Source: Suicoccus acidiformans (lineage in GTDB: Bacteria; Bacillota; Bacilli; Lactobacillales; Aerococcaceae). Taken from it: DNA of 64,000 bases. The notes below the pieces were generated by a model that was not told the DNA's origin, did not search any database, and saw nothing but the letters and a program-made list of their open reading frames with translations. Every line of letters begins with the position of its first letter. Positions within the stretch are counted from its first letter, which is position 1. Both the position numbers and the translations under genes were made by a program. Location of the stretch: assembly GCF_003546865.1 (NCBI RefSeq), contig NZ_CP023434.1, forward strand, positions 372,001 to 436,000, in the 5' to 3' direction. This document shows positions 52,159 through 60,490 of the stretch, piece by piece.

Positions 52159-53028
52159 TTGAATTCATTAGGGATATACGAAAAAGCTGTTCCTTTTCAA
52201 GGGACTTGGTTAGATACATTCAAGTTAATTAAAGAATTAGGCTTTAATTATATGGAGTTTTCGGTAGATGAGAGTGATGAACGTTTAGCACGTCTGGATT
52301 GGTCTAAAGAGGAGCGGAAAGAACTTCTAGATGCAAGCTTTGAAACAGGCATACGTATTCATACATTGATGTTAAGTGGCCACCGCCGTTTCCCGCTTGG
52401 TTCAAGTGACCCAGAGGTTAGAGAACATTCCATAGAGATGCTGCGTAAAGCAGTTAATTTAGCCTGCGATTTAGGTATCCGTAATATTCAAATGGCTGGC
52501 TATGATGTTTATTATGAAGAGAAGACAGTAGATTCTAGAGCTTTATTTGTAGAAGGACTTAGAGAATGTGTTGAAATTGCTGCATCTAAAGGAATTACTC
52601 TTGCAATTGAAACGATGGATGATCCGTTTCTAAATAATACACAGAAAATTGCAGACTTAAAGCGGGAGATTCGTAGTCCTTGGCTACAGGCTTATCCTGA
52701 TTTAGGTAATATATCTGCTTGGCCTGAAAACGATGTGGCAGTTGATTTAGAGAATAACATTGATTATGTCACGTGTATTCATTTAAAAGATACATTAGCT
52801 GTAACAGAGGATTTCGAAGGTAAATTTAAAGAAGTTCCGTTTGGTGCAGGTTGTGTTGATTTTATGGGTTGCCTCAGGACCTTGAAGCGTATAGGTTATA
52901 CGGGTGGCTATACAATCGAAATGTGGACCGAGAAAAGTGATAATGCGATAGATGAAATTAAGGCTGCAAAAGCTTTCTTTGAAGAAATTTTTGAAGAAGT
53001 GGGAATTGAAATCGAACCGATTAATTAA
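52159..53028 (+). CDS. ulaE: L-ribulose-5-phosphate 3-epimerase UlaE
   Basis: TIM-barrel epimerase converting L-xylulose-5-P to L-ribulose-5-P; 289 residues. Begins LGIYEKAVPFQGTWLDTFKL, with HTLMLSGHRRFPLGSSD, IQMAGYDVYYEEK, AIETMDDPFLNN, YPDLGNISAW, CIHLKDT and GYTIEMWTE, all diagnostic of UlaE/SgaU. TTG start, 5 bp after AAAGGGGAG. The only copy in the window, so both UlaD enzymes depend on it. Confidence 0.94.
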   Translation: MNSLGIYEKAVPFQGTWLDTFKLIKELGFNYMEFSVDESDERLARLDWSKEERKELLDASFETGIRIHTLMLSGHRRFPLGSSDPEVREHSIEMLRKAVNLACDLGIRNIQMAGYDVYYEEKTVDSRALFVEGLRECVEIAASKGITLAIETMDDPFLNNTQKIADLKREIRSPWLQAYPDLGNISAWPENDVAVDLENNIDYVTCIHLKDTLAVTEDFEGKFKEVPFGAGCVDFMGCLRTLKRIGYTGGYTIEMWTEKSDNAIDEIKAAKAFFEEIFEEVGIEIEPIN

Positions 53029-53042
53029 TGAGGAGGATAACA

Positions 53043-53771
53043 ATGTTAGAAGAATTAAAACAAGAAGTATACGAAGCGAATATGTTACTCCCAGAATATG
53101 ATTTAGTAACATTTACATGGGGCAATGTGTCAGGCATTGACCGTGAGAAAGGTTTATTTGTTATCAAGCCTTCTGGCGTTGACTACGATAAATTAACCCC
53201 TGAAGATATGGTTGTTGTGAATTTAGATGGGGAAGTCGTTGAAGGAGATTTAAATCCATCTAGTGATACGCCAACGCACACTTATTTATATAACAAATTT
53301 TCTGATATTCAAGGGATTACTCACACTCACTCACCCTGGGCAGTCTCTTTTGCTACAGCTGGTGTTGAGGTGCAAGCTATGAATACAACTCATGCTGATA
53401 ATTTCTATGGACCAGTCCCAGTTGCACCCGAATTGACCAAAGCAGAGATTGAAGAAGCATATGAAGAGAATACTGGAAAGGTCATTGTGGATACATTTGA
53501 ACAAAGAGGAATTAATCCTATGGCAGTACCAGCGGTACTTGTTGAGAAACATGGACCTTTCTCATGGGGTAAATCTGCAAAAGACTCTGTTGTTAATGCA
53601 AAAGTTCTAGAAGTTGTATGTGAGATGAACTATCATGCCTTAATGTTAACAAATCGTGACAATCGAGTACCGCAATATTTACTAGATAAGCATTATTATC
53701 GTAAACATGGAGAGAATGCTTACTACGGTCAAGATAATGCCAAATCAAAAGACCATGCTAAGAAAGCATAG
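53043..53771 (+). CDS. ulaF: L-ribulose-5-phosphate 4-epimerase UlaF/AraD
   Basis: Class II aldolase-fold zinc epimerase producing D-xylulose-5-P; 242 residues. TFTWGNVSGIDREKGLFVIKPSG, the HTHSPW zinc histidines, NTTHADNFYGPVP and HGPFSWG are family signatures. ATG 53043 follows GAGGAGG; the upstream in-frame start at 53028 overlaps the ulaE stop and has no site. Its product goes to phosphoketolase. Confidence 0.93.
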   Translation: MLEELKQEVYEANMLLPEYDLVTFTWGNVSGIDREKGLFVIKPSGVDYDKLTPEDMVVVNLDGEVVEGDLNPSSDTPTHTYLYNKFSDIQGITHTHSPWAVSFATAGVEVQAMNTTHADNFYGPVPVAPELTKAEIEEAYEENTGKVIVDTFEQRGINPMAVPAVLVEKHGPFSWGKSAKDSVVNAKVLEVVCEMNYHALMLTNRDNRVPQYLLDKHYYRKHGENAYYGQDNAKSKDHAKKA

Positions 53772-53797
53772 TCTAAATTAACTTGGAGGGCAATTCA

Positions 53798-54223
53798 ATG
53801 CAGATAGCAATCGCATCAGACCATGGTGGATTTGAATTAAAGCATACAATTATTGACCATTTACAAAATCAGGGATATGACATTGTAGATTATGGTCCTA
53901 ATTCTAATGAGTCCGTTGATTACCCTGACTACAGTAAGAAAGTTACGGCTTCCATTACTAATAATGAAAGCCAGCTTGGCATCTTAATTTGTGGAACGGG
54001 TGTTGGTATGTCAATTACTGCCAATAAAGTTAAGGGAATTCGTGCGTCATTAGTCAGTGACGTATATACTGCAAAAGTTACACGTGAACACAACAACTCA
54101 AATGTTCTGTGTCTAGGAGCTAGGGTAATTGGTGATTCGCTAGCCTTATTAATCGTTGATACGTGGCTACAAGCTGAGTTCGAAGGTGGGCGCCATGCGG
54201 TTAGAGTAGATAAAATTGAATAG
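53798..54223 (+). CDS. rpiB: Ribose-5-phosphate isomerase B family (RpiB/LacAB)
   Basis: 141-residue sugar-phosphate isomerase: MQIAIASDHGGFELK, YPDYSKKV, the active-site Cys in LICGTGVGMSITANK, and ARVIG near the end. ATG 53798 is 7 bp after GGAGGG; the upstream in-frame start lies across that site. Last gene with ulaE-ulaF. It may interconvert ribose-5-P and ribulose-5-P, or act on the operon's own sugar phosphate. Confidence 0.88.
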   Translation: MQIAIASDHGGFELKHTIIDHLQNQGYDIVDYGPNSNESVDYPDYSKKVTASITNNESQLGILICGTGVGMSITANKVKGIRASLVSDVYTAKVTREHNNSNVLCLGARVIGDSLALLIVDTWLQAEFEGGRHAVRVDKIE

Positions 54224-54240
54224 CGAATATAGTTACTTGC

Positions 54241-54276
54241 AAAAGCGAAGGGGTAAAATCCTTCGCTTTTATATTT
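54241..54276. terminator. Bidirectional terminator between rpiB and lacI-type gene
   Basis: AAAAGCGAAGG (54241-54251) pairs with CCTTCGCTTTT (54260-54270), then ATATTTT. Confidence 0.85.
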
Positions 54277-55298
54277 TACAATCTTTTAGTGGTTTTACCA
54301 ATGACTAAATTAGGTTCAAGAATGATGTCGCTGTAAAAACTATGATTAGTAGATTTATGTTCAATTTGATTAATTAATTTATTTACGGCATACTCGGCCA
54401 ATTTTCTTGGATTTTGTTCGATTGAGGTTAAAGGTTTCGACGAATAGCGATTGAGTTCAATATTATCATGACCCACTACAGAGATATCATCTGGAATCCT
54501 ACATCCTATTTCCTCTGCACGGCGCATAAAACCGAGTGCAGACAAGTCATTACCACAGATGACTGATGTTACTTCACCGTGTCGTAGAATTTGATCAGCT
54601 TTATTGTATCCATCCTCAAAGGTAATTGCTGTTTCGACATACCAATCTTCGTTTATAGCAATATTATGCTCCTTTAAAGCCTTTTTATATCCTTTATAAC
54701 GATGACGGCTGTTAATTAGTGTTTCGTTCGCCCCAAGCATCCCGATATTCTGGTGACCTATTGAAATTAAAAATTTCGTCGTAATATAGCCACTTAATTC
54801 ATTATTATAATAAACCTGTGGAGATTCGACATCTTCGATGTAGCGGTCTAAAAGAATTGTGGGTATAGCTCTTTTCTTCTTTTGAATATAGTCAACTGAA
54901 TGGGTGAAGAAAAATTCATTAGAATAAACAATAATTAGTCCATCAACATTTAAGGCCGTCATTTTCTCTAACATTTTCTTTTCTGAATGATGAGAATCAT
55001 TCGAGTTCATAATAATTGTTATATAATTATACTCCGTGAGTAAACTTTCGATACTTGTTGCTATTGATGCAAAAAAGGGGTTTTCTATGTTAGGTACAAT
55101 CAACCCAATCATATTTGTTTGGTTTTTAGCTAAACTACGCGCTTGTTGGTTAGGGATATAGTTTAATTCTTTAGAAAGTTTAAGAATATTCTTCCTGGTA
55201 TTGTCAGAGACCCTAACCGGCCGGTTGTTTAAAACTAAAGAGACAGTTGTCGGAGAGACACCGGCTGCTTTAGCAATATCTTTTAGTCTTACTTTCAA
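54276..55298 (-). CDS. LacI-family regulator, probably RbsR-type
   Basis: 340-residue repressor from the TTG at 55298 (KVRLKDIAKAAGVSPTTVSL), 4-7 bp after GGAGGAGG; an ATG 21 bp upstream would place the ribosome site inside the gene. Helix-turn-helix at residues 4-25, hinge YIPNQQARSLAKNQTN, effector domain MIGLIVPNIENPFFA, VVGHDNIELNRYSSKPLT. Divergent from the promoter of the truncated ribokinase gene, which argues for control of ribose use, and for RpiB being its partner. Its target gene rbsK is now broken by the prophage. Confidence 0.87.
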   Translation of the reverse strand: MKVRLKDIAKAAGVSPTTVSLVLNNRPVRVSDNTRKNILKLSKELNYIPNQQARSLAKNQTNMIGLIVPNIENPFFASIATSIESLLTEYNYITIIMNSNDSHHSEKKMLEKMTALNVDGLIIVYSNEFFFTHSVDYIQKKKRAIPTILLDRYIEDVESPQVYYNNELSGYITTKFLISIGHQNIGMLGANETLINSRHRYKGYKKALKEHNIAINEDWYVETAITFEDGYNKADQILRHGEVTSVICGNDLSALGFMRRAEEIGCRIPDDISVVGHDNIELNRYSSKPLTSIEQNPRKLAEYAVNKLINQIEHKSTNHSFYSDIILEPNLVIGKTTKRL

Positions 55299-55348
55299 GG
55301 TTCCTCCTCCTTTCTTCATATTATACTATAAAAAATCAAATTTATTTA

Positions 55349-55405
55349 TTGACAGCGCTTTCTTTTGTTGGTAAGATATATTTAAGGATTTGATAAAGCG
55401 CTTTA
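55349..55405 (+). promoter_or_regulatory. Promoter and operators of the truncated ribokinase gene
   Basis: TTGACA (55349-55354), 17 bp, TAAGAT (55372-55377). AGCGCTTTC overlaps the -35 and TAAAGCGCTTTA (55394-55405) is a perfect 12-bp palindrome downstream: LacI-family or cre-type sites shared with the divergent regulator. Confidence 0.7.
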
Positions 55406-55431
55406 CCAAAAAAAGAAAGGTGGATTGACTA

Positions 55432-55527
55432 TTGGATATAGTTGTTATAGGAAGTATCTCTACAGATATTGTTGTTCAAGCAGACCGCCATCCTCTTCAA
55501 GGAGCCTTGTTTGTTTTCAAAAACTAG
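55432..55527 (+). pseudogene. rbsK: Ribokinase, 5' fragment cut off by the prophage
   Basis: TTG at 55432, 8 bp after AAAGGTGG, opens 31 codons: MDIVVIGSISTDIVVQADRH then PLQGALFVFKN and TAG. The first 24 residues are the classic ribokinase N terminus (GSxxxD ... P..G, normally continuing ETVxG). From about codon 25 the sequence is foreign, and phage genes begin 400 bp on. So the host gene is split at about 55504; the rest should lie beyond the other prophage end, outside the window. Confidence 0.85.
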
Positions 55528-55621
55528 TCTTTGACAGCTGTTACTTTTTGTTACTTTTAACTATATCACAAACAAATCACTATGAAAAAGTAAGCGGTCA
55601 ATAGTAATCCAATTAAGTAGT

Positions 55622-55657
55622 AAAAAAGACCTCCTCACTAATTGAAGCGAGAAGGTC
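55622..55657 (-). terminator. Outer minus-strand terminator at the prophage end
   Basis: On the minus strand GACCTTCTCGC (55657-55647) pairs with GTGAGGAGGTC (55638-55628) with wobble pairs, followed by TTTTTT. Confidence 0.8.
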
Positions 55658-55703
55658 CCCGTACTAGTCTCCGTTGAGGTGCCAGCGCTATTAAATATAT
55701 TAT

Positions 55704-55852
55704 AAAACAAAACGCCCCACACTGGGGCGAATCTGAGCAATAAAAACGGCAAAGATATGAATTCTCGCCTTACGACTACCCCATTCTGGGACACACTTCC
55801 CGCCGAACGCACTTTCCCGCTAAGGATGATTGCCACTGCGCTCTTCTCGAGT
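55704..55852 (-). ncRNA. Candidate small RNA at the prophage end
   Basis: A minus-strand TATAAT (55864-55859) with only a weak -35 (TTTCAG) is followed by about 150 bp without a supported gene and then a terminator, CGCCCCAGTGTGGGGCG (55729-55713) with GTTTTGTTTT. A 91-codon frame crosses the interval but lacks a ribosome site and any family features. Could be a small RNA or merely a leader. Confidence 0.4.
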
Positions 55853-55865
55853 AGAATTATTATAA

Positions 55866-55903
55866 CACAAAAAAGCCCCGCCTGAAATAAATCAAGCGGG
55901 GTT
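55866..55903 (-). terminator. Terminator of the prophage late operon
   Basis: On the minus strand AACCCCGC (55903-55896) pairs with GCGGGGCT (55881-55874), followed by TTTTTTG, 30 bp after the endolysin stop. Confidence 0.88.
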
Positions 55904-55932
55904 AGCCCTTTAGGCGCACTATAACATAAATT

Positions 55933-57348
55933 TTACTTCTTCACCCAAATCCAAACATTACCATCTTTGTCTAAGTATTCCCCGTCTTGAAGTTCCACCA
56001 CCTCAATGCCTGGGTCAACTTTGACTAAATCCCAACCCTTCTTGCTTTCTTCGGCATATTCTTGCGGTAGCCACGAATTGTATTTTTTAAGCTTGTAAAT
56101 CTTTGTACTGTGGTTAAAACCTTCAACCTCTTTAATTTCCACAATCTCATCTTGCTGACCGATGAGTTCAGCGTAGCGATTAGATTTGATTAAGTTACCG
56201 TTCCCCGGATTGTACCAAGACCAATTCTCGGCTAGCGTCACAGTATCGCCAACTTTTAATTCAGCAAATGGTAAGCGCGGCGCTTTGTAGTCCGCTGGCT
56301 TGAATTCTTTTAGTCCTTGCGGGTTAAATGCGTTAACGCTAGGATGATTACCCCCACGTTTGAATTTCTCGCCTAATTTCGCCCGAAAATCGTTTAATTG
56401 AGTGGTTGAATAGCCCGGGCATGATGTTGAGTTATACGGTATTTCTTTGTGCCCTTTGACTTGACTAGCTGGAATATTTAACTCCTGCATCAACCACAAG
56501 GTTACTTTTTCCCGCGCTTCAATTTGCGCTTTTGTATAGTTATTTGCGCTGGAAGCTTCACAACATACATGGACTAACTGCGGGTTTAAGCGACCTGCGC
56601 CGTAAGTGACAATAGATAAATCATAATTTTGGACAATCTTCCCTTGGCGATCAATGTAAAAGTGGTAACCACCAATTTCCCAACCGTGTGTATTGCGCCA
56701 AAAATGCTCGTGCGCTTTGATGACATCCATTGCATCCCCTGCGTGAGTGGTTGCGGTATAGTGCCATACAATTTGCTTGATAGCTGATAAAGACCGCTTA
56801 GTATACGCTCCGTGGCTAGGGTAGCCCAAAGCTTGCCTACGTCTATCCGTCATTTGTGGCTTGGTAAATTTCTGCATTTTAGCTTGCTCCTCCTTGTCGT
56901 ATTGATACAAGTTGTACTCATCCATATATCGAAGTAATTTCTTGCCATATTCCGAATCTGTGGCATACGTGCCTGTCAATCGCTCCGCCTGCACGACTGC
57001 GGACGCTGCATTGATAACCCTGCTATAGTACTCTTTACGATATTCGGTGGACTCTAAAAAAGTCGCATGGTCTTTGACTGACTCTTCCCACGATGAGTAT
57101 TTACGAAAGTCTGAATTCTCGAATCGTTTAACACCTTTACGCTCTTCCATACTGTCTTTATTGAACACGGGACCCGTCCACGGAGCGCTTGCTTTGATGC
57201 CGAAAAGATTATTTGCTTTAATCGCTAAGTCACTTGTCCCCCAACCTGTCTCATGAATGGCCTGCGCGATCGTGACCGAATTAAAAAACGGGCTAGGGTA
57301 TTTAACCGCTAGCTCCGCTACTGTGCTGATGAATTCTTGTTTATTCAT
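55933..57348 (-). CDS. Phage endolysin: glucosaminidase plus amidase with SH3-like C terminus
   Basis: 471-residue peptidoglycan hydrolase with two catalytic domains. Residues about 1-150: beta-N-acetylglucosaminidase fold (VTIAQAIHETGWGTSDLAIK with catalytic Glu, NNLFGIKA). About 185-335: Amidase_2/PGRP domain (KQIVWHYTATTHAG, GYHFYIDRQGKIVQ, KGHKEIPYNSTSCPG zinc ligands). C-terminal about 120 residues resemble SH3-type wall binding. ATG 57348 overlaps the holin stop (GAATGAATAA); the in-frame upstream region is holin coding sequence. Confidence 0.9.
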   Translation of the reverse strand: MNKQEFISTVAELAVKYPSPFFNSVTIAQAIHETGWGTSDLAIKANNLFGIKASAPWTGPVFNKDSMEERKGVKRFENSDFRKYSSWEESVKDHATFLESTEYRKEYYSRVINAASAVVQAERLTGTYATDSEYGKKLLRYMDEYNLYQYDKEEQAKMQKFTKPQMTDRRRQALGYPSHGAYTKRSLSAIKQIVWHYTATTHAGDAMDVIKAHEHFWRNTHGWEIGGYHFYIDRQGKIVQNYDLSIVTYGAGRLNPQLVHVCCEASSANNYTKAQIEAREKVTLWLMQELNIPASQVKGHKEIPYNSTSCPGYSTTQLNDFRAKLGEKFKRGGNHPSVNAFNPQGLKEFKPADYKAPRLPFAELKVGDTVTLAENWSWYNPGNGNLIKSNRYAELIGQQDEIVEIKEVEGFNHSTKIYKLKKYNSWLPQEYAEESKKGWDLVKVDPGIEVVELQDGEYLDKDGNVWIWVKK

Positions 57349-57553
57349 TCTTATCACCTTTATTGTATTCATAAGTGCTAAAGCCTAGTGATGTACCAAC
57401 AAATACAGATACTATATTGATTGTGGTTGAAATGGCTTCCGCATTCGCAATCCCCCACACTTCACCCAGCGCACTAATCATAACTGCTAAAGCTGGTAAT
57501 ACAATTAAAGCTACCCATTTTAAAATATCATAAGTGCTGTTACTTATTTTCAT
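57341..57553 (-). CDS. Phage holin
   Basis: 70 residues with two membrane helices (ILKWVALIVLPALAVMISAL and IVSVFVGTSLGF) and a charged tail (NKGDKNE), typical of the phi LC3 holin family. Overlaps the endolysin start by 8 bp. Forms the membrane lesion that triggers lysis. Confidence 0.85.
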   Translation of the reverse strand: MKISNSTYDILKWVALIVLPALAVMISALGEVWGIANAEAISTTINIVSVFVGTSLGFSTYEYNKGDKNE

Positions 57554-57574
57554 TGCATTTCCTCATTTCTATAT

Positions 57575-57919
57575 TTATTTCAAGAAGTTTGTCAGTAACT
57601 CAATCAGAACTGCGATAATCCCTCCAGACCCCACAGCAGCAACCCAAAATTCAGACTTCTTATTCTCAGTTGTTTCTTTGAGTTTATCCTCTCGTTCTTT
57701 ACTATCCTGATTTCCCTTCAAAACAGCATTTAGTATTTGTGAGTTCTGCTCGTTTTGTCGTAGTGATAAATCTCTAAGATATTTATTGGACTCGTCAATT
57801 CGATCATATCTTTCTCGTAAATCCTCTTGAATTTCAGCAATTTGTATCGACATGATGGCGTCATTTTCTTCAAGTCTTGTGATACGTTCTTCGTGATTAT
57901 CGAACTGCTCTTGTTTCAT
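57575..57919 (-). CDS. XhlA-like phage protein (coiled coil plus membrane anchor)
   Basis: 114 residues: about 85 residues of charged coiled coil (EERITRLEENDAIMSIQIAE, IQEDLRERYDRI) and one C-terminal membrane helix (AAVGSGGIIAVLIELL). This matches the hemolysin XhlA family, usually encoded just before the holin and thought to assist membrane disruption. AGGAGGTGA ribosome site. Confidence 0.8.
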   Translation of the reverse strand: MKQEQFDNHEERITRLEENDAIMSIQIAEIQEDLRERYDRIDESNKYLRDLSLRQNEQNSQILNAVLKGNQDSKEREDKLKETTENKKSEFWVAAVGSGGIIAVLIELLTNFLK

Positions 57920-57937
57920 GTCTCACCTCCTTCTTTT

Positions 57938-60481
57938 TTAATATTCAGTTTCTATATTTTCTGCCCCGACAGCCGACAGCCGAAGATGTTCCAATAACTG
58001 GTTACCTTTGTAAGCTGATAAATTATATTCTCTTATACTTCTGACTATTTCAGGCAATAAAGTTACTCCCAAGAATTTGCCTGCAGTAACCGTATATGTT
58101 CCTTTTTTCCAATTGATATCAAACAAACCGTTTTTCCCTACAGTGTAGCCTAAATTCTTCACTCCATTGTGATATGTTGGATAAACATTAACATTTAGGA
58201 TAGATAGCTGATCTTTTTTTAAAGTAATTGCTTTACTGTCATCTGTTTCGTTTTTGCTAGCGTTATAATTCGGCTTTATGTCAGAGTTTTCTATAGAAAC
58301 ATTAATATAACCATTTGAGTTCAATGTATTAATTGTCGAATTTTTTATTACAAGTTTAAAAAGTACATTTTCCGAAACAACGGATATTCCGTTGCAGTTT
58401 TCTATGGTAATTTCCGGAACAATATTACTTTCAGATAAATTATATGGAGAAGCACCAGACCAAAACGTGATATGTTTTTTAGTATTAAAATCTTTTGGCG
58501 TACCAACGACATATGTAGTGTGTATATTTTTAAATGACCAAGTAGCATTAGTGTCGATGTTAATATCATTTGGTTCGATTGATCTAATGGTGTTAACTTT
58601 TCTACTTTTATTTCTAAGCGAATTGCCTAAGGTATTAAGAAAAATAAAACCTATAGATCTGTTAGAATGGACGTTTTCAAAAGACATTGTTTCTGGCATA
58701 TAAACGTCATTTAAGTTCACTGATCCACTTCTTGAATATAGGTACGCTTCTTTATCGTTATTAGTAAGGTAGTCAACACTGAAGTTTTTTATATGAATAT
58801 TTCTTCCAAAAACAAGATCGGTGCCAAAATTATGATTAGATTTAGCTTGAAAGCTAATAATGCCTACCGAGTTGTTGTTTTCAACGACTAGTTTAGATTC
58901 ATAAATATAAATATCCCCGTCCCACATAGATCCATAGTCACCTCTAAAACTAATAAAAAAATTGTTATAAACTTGAGTATTATTTACCGAAAGACGTCCG
59001 CTGCCAGTGACATTTATCCCGCCAAGTACACTATTTTCTATAAAAATATTATGCGCACCATAATGTACATCAACTCTGGTTAAGCGACTATCTTTTATAA
59101 TTAGATCCTTAATGTAGTTTGTTCCCATTACTCCCCAGTTAGATTTATCACCAAGAGCAGTAACTTGTATAATTTTGTATTGTAAAACTTTTTCACCAGT
59201 CAAACCATAAGTTGAGTTTCCATTATTAGATCGAGGGACAACTCTAACATTACTTAGTTCAAAATCATAAACGTTATCTGGTCTATAAAAACCATTGAAT
59301 TGGCCTTCTGACTCATCGGAACCTAGAATGCCTACAAATTGGTTAGAAATTTTGACTTTGCTTCTGTCAATATAAAAACCATTTGAAGGTCCTGACAATG
59401 TAGATTTAAAATTACCGTCATATAAAAAAGTTCCACCTGTAATTATTAAATGATTTTGATGAATTTTTTTAGCGATAATACTGGTAATGTTGTGAACGTC
59501 TTTTGTTATTTCAGAAATCAACTCTCCATTTTTCTCAACAACAAATAGCTGAGTGTTGTGATGTACGATACCATTATCAGACCTCATCATAGTAATGTCA
59601 TTTTTATCTTCAATAACTACAAAGCTTCCTTCAAAATCAGATAATTCAGGAATGGATGTCGTACCCTTTTTTATGGGTAAATTTATTTTGTTTGCGTCTA
59701 TTTTTATTTCTTCGTCACCAGTGACTTCAAACACATTATCCCACCATGCTCTTCCGTCTTCCTGAATATAAAAAGTTGAGTCACCAAAATCTATATTAGT
59801 AGTTATAGGAATTCGCCTTGTCTCTTTAATTAGGAAACAACCCTTAGAAACTTTAATAGGGAGGTTATTGTCTGAAGCAAATTGATGAGCTTGCTTTATT
59901 TTTATTCCGTCATCATTGTCATACTCATTTATAAAGTCTTCATCCAAATAATATTTATTGTTTGATGGGTTATAATATTTTTTTTGAGAATTAACACCGA
60001 ACATAGAATATGTTACATATTCTATGCCACTATCCACCATGTGCTGCATTTTAGATAAACGTTTATTTAAAGTTAACTCACCTCCCCTTGCATCAATCAC
60101 TTCATTTAAATCAGTGTTGCCAGCTATTTGCTCATCGTAACGTCGATTAAAATCATCTTTGAAGTCTTTAACATCTTTTTCTGTATCATCCTGTCTCTGT
60201 TCGACATCGTTTTGACGTTTGGAGGTTTGCTCTGTTTTATCAATTGTCTGGTTAGTTAAAACTGAAATCCATTCCACAAATCTTGCTAGCGATTCGCGAA
60301 CATCAATCCCGAACATTTTAGTTCGAATCCACCGAGCTAACTCAATTGATATAATGTCTTTCTTTCCTCTCTGAATTTGAGCTTGGATAGGTGATACAGT
60401 CGTTGGGTCGCGATAAGTATTTTCTCCCTCAAGCCGTTCTTCGCCGACTCTCTTAAATATATCTCTAAATTCGTAAGACAT
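57938..60481 (-). CDS. Phage tail fibre / tailspike with beta-helix domain
   Basis: 847 residues. N-terminal about 140 residues form a baseplate-attachment and coiled-coil region (TNQTIDKTEQTSKRQNDVEQ). The central part from about 190 to 700 resembles a right-handed pectate-lyase-like beta helix: repeated short strands with Asn, Gly and Ser (IKDSRLTRVDVHYGAHNIFI, ENCNGISVVSENVLF). C-terminal jelly-roll-like tail (KKGTYTVTAGKFLGVTLLPE). Probably binds or cuts a surface polysaccharide; catalytic residues cannot be assigned by eye. Confidence 0.8.
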   Translation of the reverse strand: MSYEFRDIFKRVGEERLEGENTYRDPTTVSPIQAQIQRGKKDIISIELARWIRTKMFGIDVRESLARFVEWISVLTNQTIDKTEQTSKRQNDVEQRQDDTEKDVKDFKDDFNRRYDEQIAGNTDLNEVIDARGGELTLNKRLSKMQHMVDSGIEYVTYSMFGVNSQKKYYNPSNNKYYLDEDFINEYDNDDGIKIKQAHQFASDNNLPIKVSKGCFLIKETRRIPITTNIDFGDSTFYIQEDGRAWWDNVFEVTGDEEIKIDANKINLPIKKGTTSIPELSDFEGSFVVIEDKNDITMMRSDNGIVHHNTQLFVVEKNGELISEITKDVHNITSIIAKKIHQNHLIITGGTFLYDGNFKSTLSGPSNGFYIDRSKVKISNQFVGILGSDESEGQFNGFYRPDNVYDFELSNVRVVPRSNNGNSTYGLTGEKVLQYKIIQVTALGDKSNWGVMGTNYIKDLIIKDSRLTRVDVHYGAHNIFIENSVLGGINVTGSGRLSVNNTQVYNNFFISFRGDYGSMWDGDIYIYESKLVVENNNSVGIISFQAKSNHNFGTDLVFGRNIHIKNFSVDYLTNNDKEAYLYSRSGSVNLNDVYMPETMSFENVHSNRSIGFIFLNTLGNSLRNKSRKVNTIRSIEPNDINIDTNATWSFKNIHTTYVVGTPKDFNTKKHITFWSGASPYNLSESNIVPEITIENCNGISVVSENVLFKLVIKNSTINTLNSNGYINVSIENSDIKPNYNASKNETDDSKAITLKKDQLSILNVNVYPTYHNGVKNLGYTVGKNGLFDINWKKGTYTVTAGKFLGVTLLPEIVRSIREYNLSAYKGNQLLEHLRLSAVGAENIETEY

Positions 60482-60490
60482 ATTGACCTC

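Noticed and set aside
55561-55836. 91-residue minus-strand protein at the prophage end, possibly a toxin
   Set aside because: It crosses two strong terminators, has no ribosome site, and matches no type I toxin pattern; treated as non-coding.
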